Positions 6,603 to 13,562 of a stretch of 64,000 nt of DNA are shown here, in pieces. The notes beneath the pieces were generated by a model, which made no database searches, was not told the origin of the DNA, and was given only the letters and a program-made list of their open reading frames with translations. Positions within the stretch are counted from its first letter, which is position 1, and each line of letters starts with the position of its first letter. The stretch is from an uncultured Methylocystaceae bacterium (GTDB lineage: Bacteria; Pseudomonadota; Alphaproteobacteria; Rhizobiales; Beijerinckiaceae). The translations under genes were made by a program, and so were the position numbers. Location of the stretch: positions 1 to 64,000 of the forward strand of contig CAIQCB010000041.1 in NCBI GenBank assembly GCA_903870245.1, read 5' to 3'.

Positions 6603-7616
6603 TCAGTCTTCGCGCGGCGCCGGCCCCTCGATCCCGAGCAGGGCGCGCACGTCCGAGCTCTCGCGGCGTGGGATTTGCTGGAGGTGTTCGCGCGCCAACT
6701 CGATCAAGGTTTCTTCGGTACGCTCCAAAGCCAGCAGCTCGCGATCGATTCCGACAAGTCGAGTCTGGCGATCTTCCGGCGACAATGACGAAGCATCGTC
6801 ATTTTCCTCATCGATCAGGGAATTAAATTGCTCGATCATCTTGTCACGGAATAGCCACGCGATCATTCCGATGGCGTCGACCGGCGCCCGAGTCATGCCG
6901 GGAAGTTGTGCTCTCTCGTCGAGAGAAAGCATTGGTTCTTGTCCGGCTTCGAGAGTCGGGAAAATATCCGGGCGGCCGTGCGCAGCGAGGCGGTTGACGA
7001 AACCGGCGACAATTTTTTTTGCGTCGGCGGAAGGAAGCGGCGAGTTTTTCACGCTCTCCCGCTCATCGATCAGCCGGGTGATCTTGACTCGGAGTTTTTC
7101 AATTTCGGTCGGGATGTCGGATGACCGAGTGATCTTCGGCGCTGGCGCGGCGAGCGCCAGAGTTATACCGGAGGGGTTTCGAATATCCTCCAGATACCGT
7201 TCGCACCGTGCAACGGCCCGCGCCAGTGGTTGTGTTTTCTCGGATCGAGAGACGTATTCCGCCTGCAATGATTTGATTTTTGCGGTCAGAATTTCGACGT
7301 TCTGGCGCTCTTTTAAAACAAGAGGATGATCGTCTGCGAGTCGTTCGCGAGATTGCAATTCAGCAATTCTTGAGAGGATGTTTTCTCGGAGCTTCGATTG
7401 CTCTTGCAGATTTCTGTAGGGTGTCATGTGCGCAGCGCGGAGGATTTCTACTTCGTCGCGGAGAGCGCGGAGTTTCGCGGCGGCGGGCGCGGGGAGTTTA
7501 TCAGCAAGATCGATGTCAAGCCGCGTCGCTCCGGCGGCCGGGTCGGACTCGCCGGCTAGCGTGATTAAATCGCGCTTGGGGCGAAGGCCCGATGCGCTCA
7601 TTTCAAGATCAGTCAT
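6603..7616 (-). CDS. coiled-coil hypothetical protein of the cassette
   Basis: A 337-residue protein without signal peptide or membrane helix. Several heptad-like regions are visible: about residues 47-100 (AKLRALRDEVEILRAAH, then LQEQSKLRENILSRIAELQS), 105-145 (VLKERQNVEILTAKIKSLQA) and 165-190 (EIEKLRVKITRLIDERES). The C-terminal third contains an acidic LIDEENDDASS stretch and LALERTEETLIELAREHLQQ. I know of no family. Its position between the DNA-binding genes and the packaging-type genes would suit a structural or assembly factor, but this is only context. Confidence 0.6.
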   Translation of the reverse strand: MTDLEMSASGLRPKRDLITLAGESDPAAGATRLDIDLADKLPAPAAAKLRALRDEVEILRAAHMTPYRNLQEQSKLRENILSRIAELQSRERLADDHPLVLKERQNVEILTAKIKSLQAEYVSRSEKTQPLARAVARCERYLEDIRNPSGITLALAAPAPKITRSSDIPTEIEKLRVKITRLIDERESVKNSPLPSADAKKIVAGFVNRLAAHGRPDIFPTLEAGQEPMLSLDERAQLPGMTRAPVDAIGMIAWLFRDKMIEQFNSLIDEENDDASSLSPEDRQTRLVGIDRELLALERTEETLIELAREHLQQIPRRESSDVRALLGIEGPAPRED

Positions 7617-7647
7617 TCGTGGTTCCTTCTTGTGTGTGATTTAGAAG

Positions 7648-8031
7648 TTAGACCGGCGAATGTGTTCTTGAAATAATCTCGTCTGCACTTTCTGCACAGA
7701 TCGCACTTTTTGCGCGAGGCGGTTTGTCGAAGATAGCTCGCAAAGCGGCTTCGTCGAAGCGCCAGCCAGCGGTTTCTGTTTTCCAGCCGATATCCGGTCG
7801 GCGACGTGCGAGGCTGTAGATCCATGTTCTAGACATGCCGCTGATGCGCTCGGCTACGCAGATATTGATGGCTCTGCCGTGCCCTGGCCTTCGCGCTGAC
7901 GCGCTGGGTTCCGGCTGTGTGTTCATGCCTTTGATGATGCTCGCGGCCTCATCGGCTAGCTGGGCCAAGGCGTCGACATGCGCCGCGCGTTCGGTTTCAA
8001 TCTCTCGCAATCGATCAAGCTGCGGCGTCAT
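7648..8031 (-). CDS. small HTH-containing hypothetical protein
   Basis: A 127-residue protein. The first 35 residues form a coiled-coil-like helix (LDRLREIETERAAHVDALAQ). In the middle, INICVAERISGMSRTWIYSL, then ARRRPDIGWKTETAGWRF, looks like a helix-turn-helix with a wing. The start overlaps the previous gene's end by 17 bases. It may be a DNA-binding protein of the cassette, for example in packaging or control, but I cannot assign a family. Confidence 0.5.
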   Translation of the reverse strand: MTPQLDRLREIETERAAHVDALAQLADEAASIIKGMNTQPEPSASARRPGHGRAINICVAERISGMSRTWIYSLARRRPDIGWKTETAGWRFDEAALRAIFDKPPRAKSAICAESADEIISRTHSPV

Positions 8032-8248
8032 GTCCAGCTATCCGTTTCTCGATATGGGAGATGTCGGCGTCGAATTTCGACAGCGTTTTATCGGGTAGCA
8101 ATAGCTCCTTTGCCCGGTCTCGGATCAGGCGCATGGTCACAAGTTCTTGCGCGTCGGCGGCGGCGTCGCGTCGATTGAGGGCAAGTTTAGATTTCCAGAA
8201 TGCGTCAGAAAAATCGTTACGCAGATTGCGTTGTCTCTTAAAGTTCAT
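8015..8248 (-). CDS. small hypothetical protein
   Basis: From the ATG at 8246-8248 the product is 77 residues, basic at the N terminus (MNFKRQRNLRNDFSDAFWKS) and helical further on (ELVTMRLIRDRAKELLLPDK). A longer frame reaches 8284, but MNFK is the better start. No family recognised. It lies between two genes on the same strand in the cassette and overlaps the next one. Confidence 0.5.
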   Translation of the reverse strand: MNFKRQRNLRNDFSDAFWKSKLALNRRDAAADAQELVTMRLIRDRAKELLLPDKTLSKFDADISHIEKRIAGHDAAA

Positions 8249-8338
8249 GGCGACAATCCTGTCTTGATGCGTGACGGCGCGCACCCGAGGGCGCGCCGCT
8301 CTGCAGAGCGGGAAAATTTTCGATCTTCATTCTGCGGC

Positions 8339-9286
8339 CTAGTGAAGGCTGAGGCGATGCGACAAGCGGCGCCCCATGCGATGAGGGCCTCGTATCGGCG
8401 GGTTGCGCAACGCCATTTCGAGGACTCGGGCGGCGAGTCCGCCAGTCTCGATATCGTTTCCGTTGTATGGGGCGACTGGCTCGAAACCGCGCCGACGACG
8501 AAGACGTGCGGCGATGTCGGCGAGACTTTCGGGGGGCGGATCATTTGCTGGGTGATGGCGAGACGGGAGGGCGTAGCCCGATCCGGCGGTGTTTGGGTTT
8601 ATATTATTGTTCACGCACGGACCTGTCTCGCACGGGCCTGTCTCATCGGGATTTTTGACCATTACGGAAATATGCGCTCCCGTTCGATACCATTTCGCGC
8701 GAGACATTCCGGCGGCCTCCCATGGTTTTGATCTTGCCTTGCAGCTTTCGAGATATTCAGCCCGCGCCACTCCGCCGGACTCTTTTCTGCGCACGGCTTG
8801 ACGCTGCGCATGTCGCGCCTTTGCCGCCTCGATCCTGTCTTCTCTAGAACCGTCGATCGTTCCGATGCGCCACGCCTTCGCCGTCCGACGTTCGTCTTCG
8901 GTCACGCACAGCAGCTTGCCGATGGCGTCCGCGCTCATGGGGATATGGTGCGGGCGGCCGATGCGCTCGGTTTCGGATTCGCGCCAGCGGATTGTTTCGG
9001 CGACTTGAAGCGCGATGTCTTCGGCGCTGCAGTCGATGCCGCAGCGGGTGGCGAAACGTAGCAGGCTTGACTGATCGAGACCCCAGCGCGCGGGCGCGGC
9101 GCGGGTGATTTCCTCCTGGCCGGGCGGCGCCGATGACAAGACATTGGCCCCGACTTTCAGCCATGGCCCCGGATCGAGGGCACGGCCTTCAGCGCGCATG
9201 ACGTCGGCGAGTCTGTATAGGTCCGCCAACATCCACGACGCCAGACGGCGGGCAGCGGCTTTTTTGCCGCGCCTTTTCATTTTCAT
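8339..9286 (-). CDS. mobile-element DNA-binding-like protein
   Basis: A 315-residue basic protein. The visible layout is a helical N-terminal region (ASWMLADLYRLADVMRAEG), a part reading MSADAIGKLLCVTEDERRTA, a strongly basic linker (RIEAAKARHAQRQAVRRKES), and then KPWEAAGMSRAKWYR, which is a short HTH-like signature (SRxxWYR). I have seen this combination in proteins of alphaproteobacterial islands and plasmids, where it sits near replication or integration genes, but its biochemical role is not established. A short tandem ETGPC-ETGPC repeat precedes a low-complexity tail that may be disordered. It starts 4 bases after the AlpA-like gene, so the two form an operon. Confidence 0.6.
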   Translation of the reverse strand: MKMKRRGKKAAARRLASWMLADLYRLADVMRAEGRALDPGPWLKVGANVLSSAPPGQEEITRAAPARWGLDQSSLLRFATRCGIDCSAEDIALQVAETIRWRESETERIGRPHHIPMSADAIGKLLCVTEDERRTAKAWRIGTIDGSREDRIEAAKARHAQRQAVRRKESGGVARAEYLESCKARSKPWEAAGMSRAKWYRTGAHISVMVKNPDETGPCETGPCVNNNINPNTAGSGYALPSRHHPANDPPPESLADIAARLRRRRGFEPVAPYNGNDIETGGLAARVLEMALRNPPIRGPHRMGRRLSHRLSLH

Positions 9287-9290
9287 ACAC

Positions 9291-9581
9291 TCACGTGGCT
9301 CTGTCTGAATTGCGAGACATGGCGAGCTTTGTCTTTTTGATACGCTCCACCAGCTCAGGGCTCAGCTTGTCGCTGGTCGATGTCATCGGAGCCGAGATTT
9401 GCGCCTCGGCCCATTCGTCAAGCCATTCGACAGTATAAGCCCGGAATCTCCCGATCTTGACGAAGCGGGGTCCGCCGCCTCGGGATGCCAGCTTAGTCAG
9501 GAGATTACTCGTACAGGGCCGTCCGAACTTGGTGCGAATGTGTGCGGCGGAGTCTTCAGAATTCAGATATTTCTGAACCAT
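9291..9581 (-). CDS. AlpA-like / excisionase-type HTH protein
   Basis: A 96-residue protein with a helix-turn-helix of the excisionase/MerR-like type: YLNSEDSAAHIRTKFGRPCT, a Gly-rich turn (ASRGGGPRFVKIGRFRAY) and TVEWLDEWAEAQ. The phrase GGGPxFxKIGRxxxY, followed by a short helix, is the hallmark of AlpA-type regulators. In P4-like elements and Gram-negative phage satellites such a protein controls excision and the island's other genes. It is the first gene of the leftward operon 5210-9581, and its promoter should lie in 9582-9708. Confidence 0.75.
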   Translation of the reverse strand: MVQKYLNSEDSAAHIRTKFGRPCTSNLLTKLASRGGGPRFVKIGRFRAYTVEWLDEWAEAQISAPMTSTSDKLSPELVERIKKTKLAMSRNSDRAT

Positions 9582-9708
9582 ATTTTTCGCCTCCAGAGAG
9601 GCGCTTAACTGACTTATTCGCGCCTCGAAATTGATCCGACGCGATTAGGGTGCCGATTTGTGCTAGAGGCTTCAAAGATATTTTGAATTATTTATGCGTT
9701 CAAATTTA

Positions 9709-10380
9709 TCAGGGCCCTTTTTGGGACTGTTCGATTAGATAACCTCCAGGATTATCAATTAATTTCCGATTCTCGCTTTTGGGGCCATTGTTTATATATG
9801 ACCGGATGGTGTTGTCTTTGATCTCGTCCTTGTGCCAACCTGCTTTTTCAAAAATAAATCGTGCAAATACGAGAGCTGCTCCATAGCAAATTTCGTTAAC
9901 TGCATCGTATGAAATATAAGGGCGTTCTCCGAAAATATTCTGAAATGCATTATAAACAAATTGCCCCAAGAATAGCTCGCTATCAAAATTGTCTTTTACG
10001 TGATATTCGATTTCTTCTTCATCAATGCCCTGCATGAATAATGCATAGTCTGTCATTATGGTTAAATTGTCTTTTTTAGCTTTAGAAATATCATCGAAGT
10101 CAAAAGATTTTGTGTAAGGATTATTCGGCCACAATTCGTTCATTTCCTTAAGTGCTTCGGCCATTTTTTTTGCTTGTTTAGCTATATTAACAGCCGCGCG
10201 AAATACCTTCGCATTACTAGCAATGTTTGCTTTTCTCTTTTTATGTTTCTTTGCAAGAAAAATAAGCCCTAACATTACACCTACTGTGATTTCGTCATTT
10301 ATTCTTGAGTTCAATCCAACGGCCGATTCCAATTCATCGCAAAACATCTGCTTTAATTTTGCAAATTCTTCTTTCTCCAT
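9709..10380 (-). CDS. AT-rich orphan protein
   Basis: A 223-residue protein in AT-rich DNA, taking the ATG at 10378-10380 (MEKEEFAKLKQMFCDELESA). The frame remains open to 10485, but that extension overlaps the integrase end and looks unlike protein. A helical region with one likely membrane or buried segment (ITVGVMLGLIFLAKKHKKRK) is followed by a polar C-terminal part containing DNAVNEIC-like helices. It has no clear ribosome site. I do not recognise it. AT-rich cargo next to an integrase is a typical place for accessory genes, so a defence or fitness role is possible, without direct evidence. Confidence 0.6.
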   Translation of the reverse strand: MEKEEFAKLKQMFCDELESAVGLNSRINDEITVGVMLGLIFLAKKHKKRKANIASNAKVFRAAVNIAKQAKKMAEALKEMNELWPNNPYTKSFDFDDISKAKKDNLTIMTDYALFMQGIDEEEIEYHVKDNFDSELFLGQFVYNAFQNIFGERPYISYDAVNEICYGAALVFARFIFEKAGWHKDEIKDNTIRSYINNGPKSENRKLIDNPGGYLIEQSQKGP

Positions 10381-10414
10381 TGCTGAAAGTATTTTTTTTC
10401 CTTTCTTTCTTTTT

Positions 10415-11704
10415 TCATTTGCGACCCCTCCCCTTGCGCAAGGGCCTCGCCTGTGGCGCCGGCTTTCCGTCAAGTGCAGCTGCAATGGTCGCTCCGATTG
10501 TGTCGGCGGCGCGCTTCATTGGATCCGCTGCTAGGTGCGCGTAACGCGCTGTCGTCTGTGGCTGGGAGTGTCCGAGGAGCTTGCCGATTATTGGAAGCCC
10601 CAGCGAAGCCCCTGCCCCGACGCTCGCGAAGCTGTGGCGCAGGTCATGAAGCCGCACGCCCTCAAGGCCAGCTGCTCTAGAAACGGCCGCCCACGGCTTC
10701 GCAAGATCGTGGCGTGGCTCGCCGCTCTTCGCCCCAGCGATGACGTGCGGATTACCTTCTATGCGCGGCAAATCGGCCAACACGGCCTGAGCGGCGGCGC
10801 CAAGGAAAACTGGTTTCTTGCCGGTTTTACTGTCAGGCAAAAACAGAATGCCCCGCTCCCAGTCGACCTGAGACCATTGCAAGCCGAGGATTTCCCCAAG
10901 ACGAGCGCCGGTCAGCAGCAAAATACGAATCGCCCCGATCGCAAAGGGGTCGACTTTTATTCGCCGGTTCTCCGGTTTGGGAGCATGTTTCGACCCCGAC
11001 TTTGTGGGGTCGACCTCGTAGGGCAGGCCCTCACCCTCGGCGAGCCGCAGAGCGTCGCCGAGCCGGATCAGCTCCTCAGTCGTCAGGTAGCGCTCTCGGG
11101 CATTCTCCCGGAACCTTTCGATTCCCTTTATAGGATTCGAACCTGAGACCACATCGCCGATTTTCGAGGCGTAGCTCCACATCGAAGACAGAACTGCCAG
11201 CGTCCGGTTTGCGGTCGTCGGCGTCGCTTTCAGACTGGCGCGCAACGCGGCAATGTCTGCCCTTTTCAGGTCGCGCATGAGTGTTCGGCCAAGGACCGGG
11301 CGGATATAGGAGTCGACGATCCGGCGGTACTCGAGGGCGGTTTTCGGCTTTCGGAAGGGCTCGACGTGCTCTTTCAAGAATTCGTCGGCGATGGCCGAGA
11401 CCGTCCTGGCCTCTCGCGCTTCTCGTTTTTCGCCAGCAGGATCTTCACCGGCCGCGACGGCGCCCAGTATTTTGAGCGCTTCCAGTCGCGCTTGCTCTGG
11501 CGTTTTCGGCCCGTGTGCGCCGATCTTGATGCGCTGCGACTGCCCATGCCGCCGGAACTGGACAACATAAACCTTTTGGCCGGATTCCAGCGCGTAGACG
11601 CCGAAGCCCCGCAGGGCCGTGTCCCAGAGGAATTGTTGCTTAGGCCCGGGTGCCTGCCATTGGAAAGCGTCGACAGTCCTTTTGCTTATCTTGTCTCGCG
11701 CCAT
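10415..11704 (-). CDS. tyrosine-type site-specific integrase
   Basis: A 429-residue P4/DUF4102-type integrase. Residues 1-90 are the N-terminal arm-binding domain (LRGFGVYALESGQKVYVVQF), about 100-195 the SAM-like core-binding domain, and about 205-400 the catalytic domain. The catalytic set is complete: Arg268 (TGARLGEI), Lys293 (DSKTGKK), His353 and Arg356 (HDLRH), His379 (LLGHSQ) and Tyr388 (ARYAH). It should integrate and excise the island at the tRNA-Thr 3' end 180 bases upstream of its start. Repeats in that gap may be its arm sites. It is transcribed leftward, away from the attachment site. Confidence 0.95.
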   Translation of the reverse strand: MARDKISKRTVDAFQWQAPGPKQQFLWDTALRGFGVYALESGQKVYVVQFRRHGQSQRIKIGAHGPKTPEQARLEALKILGAVAAGEDPAGEKREAREARTVSAIADEFLKEHVEPFRKPKTALEYRRIVDSYIRPVLGRTLMRDLKRADIAALRASLKATPTTANRTLAVLSSMWSYASKIGDVVSGSNPIKGIERFRENARERYLTTEELIRLGDALRLAEGEGLPYEVDPTKSGSKHAPKPENRRIKVDPFAIGAIRILLLTGARLGEILGLQWSQVDWERGILFLPDSKTGKKPVFLGAAAQAVLADLPRIEGNPHVIAGAKSGEPRHDLAKPWAAVSRAAGLEGVRLHDLRHSFASVGAGASLGLPIIGKLLGHSQPQTTARYAHLAADPMKRAADTIGATIAAALDGKPAPQARPLRKGRGRK

Positions 11705-11751
11705 GTCATTTCCGAACCGGGGGCCACGGTCTCATAATCAGTGGGCCGAAA

Positions 11752-11843
11752 GTATAAGCATTGTATAAGCGTTTGAAAGGAATATCAAGAAAGGCCAAGG
11801 AATTGATCGGCACTTGAAAGCACAATATTTCAAGAGCTTATAT
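11752..11843 (+). promoter_or_regulatory. repeats between integrase and attachment site, possible arm sites
   Basis: GTATAAGC occurs at 11752-11759 and 11763-11770, exactly 11 bases apart, and an inverted near-copy GCTTATAT lies at 11836-11843. Between them CTTGAAA (11813-11819) and TTTCAAG (11828-11834) form an inverted repeat. Short repeats here, spaced by a helical turn, fit integrase arm or excisionase binding sites; the region must also contain the integrase promoter. Confidence 0.5.
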
Positions 11844-11885
11844 ATTCAGTGGAAGCTAGAGGTGCGTCGAAAAAGGCCGAAAAAC

Positions 11886-11934
11886 CTGATTTGTAATCAG
11901 TAGGTCTGGGGTTCGAATCCCTCAGTCGGCACCA
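11886..11934 (+). other. attachment site (attR): 3' half of tRNA-Thr(TGT)
   Basis: The 49 bases start CTGATTTGTAATCAGTAGG, then carry the T-arm GGTTCGAATCC and end CAGTCGGCACCA. This is the anticodon-to-CCA part of tRNA-Thr with anticodon TGT. The 5' half is missing: the sequence to the left has no D-arm or acceptor strand. Tyrosine integrases use tRNA 3' ends as target and leave such a copy at the far end of the island, so the island lies to the left and the chromosome to the right. The working tRNA should be at the other end, outside the window. I found no second copy in the window. Confidence 0.85.
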
Positions 11935-12099
11935 CCCGCCCCTCTCCGTCAGGAGGCAATGGCCAACTCGTTGGGTCAAGGATCCAAACCTTTATGCAGA
12001 GTTGCTCCCTCAAGATGCCATCAAATCCTGTGTAAATTCTGATTTGCTTGTGCTTTATATTGAAGCATTGGGATCCAGTAGCATGAGGGGAGCGTATTG

Positions 12100-12765
12100 A
12101 TGTCAGAGTTGGATCAATCGCCATTTACTTTCAGCGAGTTCACAGAAAACCCCGAGCCGCGTTGTGCTTGCCTGCTGCTCCTCGATACGTCTGGCTCTAT
12201 GGGCGGAGCACCAATTCGCGAGCTAAATGAGGGCCTCCGCACCTTCAAGGAAGAGATTTCACAAGACAGCCTAGCAATGAAGCGGGTTGAGATAGCCGTT
12301 GTGACGTTTGGCCCTGTCAAGGTGGAGACCGATTTCCAGACAGTAGACATATGGCAACCTCCCCACTTGACCGCATCCGGGGATACACCAATTGGGGCCG
12401 CAATCGTGAAAGGCCTAGAGATGCTTCGTCAACGGAAGGACCAATATCGCACCAATGCCATCGAAGTTTTTCGGCCATGGGTTTTCCTCATGACGGATGG
12501 CGGACCAACCGACGAGTGGCAGCAAGCGGCCGACTTGATACGCCAAGGTGAAGCGAATAAGGGATTTGCTTTTTTTGGCGTCGGCGTTGAAGGTGCCAAT
12601 ATGGAGGTCCTTGGAAAGATTTGCGTTCGAACGCCTGTTAAATTAGCTGGCCTGAAATTTAAGGACATGTTCGCTTGGCTATCATCATCACTATCTAACG
12701 TGTCATCCTCGCAACCTGGTACAACCGTACAGATCGCTCCTCCGACAGGATGGTCAGAGGTGTAG
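12100..12765 (+). CDS. yegL: VWA protein of TerY-P triad (YegL-like)
   Basis: A 221-residue von Willebrand factor A protein from the ATG at 12100, which follows a GAGGGGAG site. The MIDAS metal site is visible as Asp29-Thr-Ser31-Gly-Ser33 (LLLLDTSGSMGG), with the later threonine in DTPIGAA and Asp in MTDGGPTDEW. This is the TerY/YegL form. Such proteins bind a metal ion and are thought to act as assembly or adaptor partners. The PP2C gene begins one base after its stop and the kinase follows, so the three are one operon. The DNA is less GC-rich than the genes to the right, consistent with acquisition. Confidence 0.85.
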   Translation: MSELDQSPFTFSEFTENPEPRCACLLLLDTSGSMGGAPIRELNEGLRTFKEEISQDSLAMKRVEIAVVTFGPVKVETDFQTVDIWQPPHLTASGDTPIGAAIVKGLEMLRQRKDQYRTNAIEVFRPWVFLMTDGGPTDEWQQAADLIRQGEANKGFAFFGVGVEGANMEVLGKICVRTPVKLAGLKFKDMFAWLSSSLSNVSSSQPGTTVQIAPPTGWSEV

Positions 12766-12766
12766 T

Positions 12767-13552
12767 ATGGGGCGTCCGTCGTGGCGCGTCGCTTCAGCCT
12801 GCGAAATTGGCACCTCGCATGTTGGTTCTGGCACTCCCTGCCAAGACTATTCTGTGCAGGCGACCATCCAGACCAAAGATGGGCCAGTTCTAGTCGTTAT
12901 CGTCTGCGACGGTGCTGGCAGCGCCATACATTCAGAAATTGGATCATGGCTGGCTTCCACAACATTCTTGGAACTTGTCGAGGTTCACTTCGAGAATGGT
13001 GGAAGTCTGGTAGATATCGACCGGACTACTGCCGCTGATTGGATCGGGCGCACGGCCGATCGGCTAATCGCGCGAGCCAAAGATGACGACAACTCCCCCA
13101 AAGACTATTCCTGCACTTTACTTGCTGCGGTCGTCGGTGATCAGGCAGCTGTCTTCGTTCAGATTGGTGACGGTGCAATCGTTGTTAGCCATGGCGGTGA
13201 GGATGGTTGGAACTGGGTATTCTGGCCACAACACGGCGAATACGCAAATCAGACAGTGTTTATTTTATCCTCAAATGCGGTAGATGAGTTGCAATTCGAT
13301 TTGGCACCACGCCAAATCGACGAATTCGCCGTGTTTTCAGACGGCATAGAACGCTTGGTTCTTCACGCTGCCACCAAGACGGTGAATGATAAATTTTTCG
13401 ATCAAATGTTCGCGCCAATTCGTGCATCAACAGCGCGAGGACTAGACAAAACACTTTCCGCACAACTACAGGCGTATCTTGGTTCTTCAGTCGTCAACGC
13501 AAGAACCAATGACGACAAAACTTTAGTCATGGCAACACGGCGGCCTCGATAG
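12767..13552 (+). CDS. yegK: PP2C-type protein phosphatase of TerY-P triad (YegK-like)
   Basis: A 261-residue PP2C-family phosphatase. The metal-binding motifs are recognisable: GTSHVGSGTPCQDYSVQ near residues 15-31, VIVCDGAGSA with Asp48-Gly49, QIGDGAIVV in the middle, and FSDGIERL with a C-terminal NDDKTLV. The short, divergent form is that of YegK. In E. coli, YegK removes phosphate from targets of the partner kinase YegI. Here the order VWA-phosphatase-kinase and the 1-base and 10-base gaps show the same unit. It probably acts in the cytoplasm, opposing the kinase encoded next. Confidence 0.85.
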   Translation: MGRPSWRVASACEIGTSHVGSGTPCQDYSVQATIQTKDGPVLVVIVCDGAGSAIHSEIGSWLASTTFLELVEVHFENGGSLVDIDRTTAADWIGRTADRLIARAKDDDNSPKDYSCTLLAAVVGDQAAVFVQIGDGAIVVSHGGEDGWNWVFWPQHGEYANQTVFILSSNAVDELQFDLAPRQIDEFAVFSDGIERLVLHAATKTVNDKFFDQMFAPIRASTARGLDKTLSAQLQAYLGSSVVNARTNDDKTLVMATRRPR

Positions 13553-13562
13553 GGTCCATGAC

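Larger units (their letters stand above)
1..11934. mobile_element. integrative island inserted at tRNA-Thr; left end outside window
   Basis: The right end is fixed by the tRNA-Thr fragment at 11886-11934 and the integrase next to it. The content is of island type: IS5 element, decayed nuclease and regulator genes, AT-rich orphans, AlpA-like protein and small terminase. The left end was not found, so more than one element may be nested here. The leftward cassette 5210-11704 is the coherent part. Absence of large terminase, portal, major capsid and tail genes argues against a full prophage. Confidence 0.7.

Noticed and set aside
8147-8731. Plus-strand frame of 194 residues
   Set aside because: Shadow of the 315-residue minus-strand gene; many Arg and Cys residues and no motif.
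11881-11934. Complete tRNA-Thr gene
   Set aside because: Only the 3' half is present; no D-arm or 5' acceptor strand lies to the left, so it is an attachment site.
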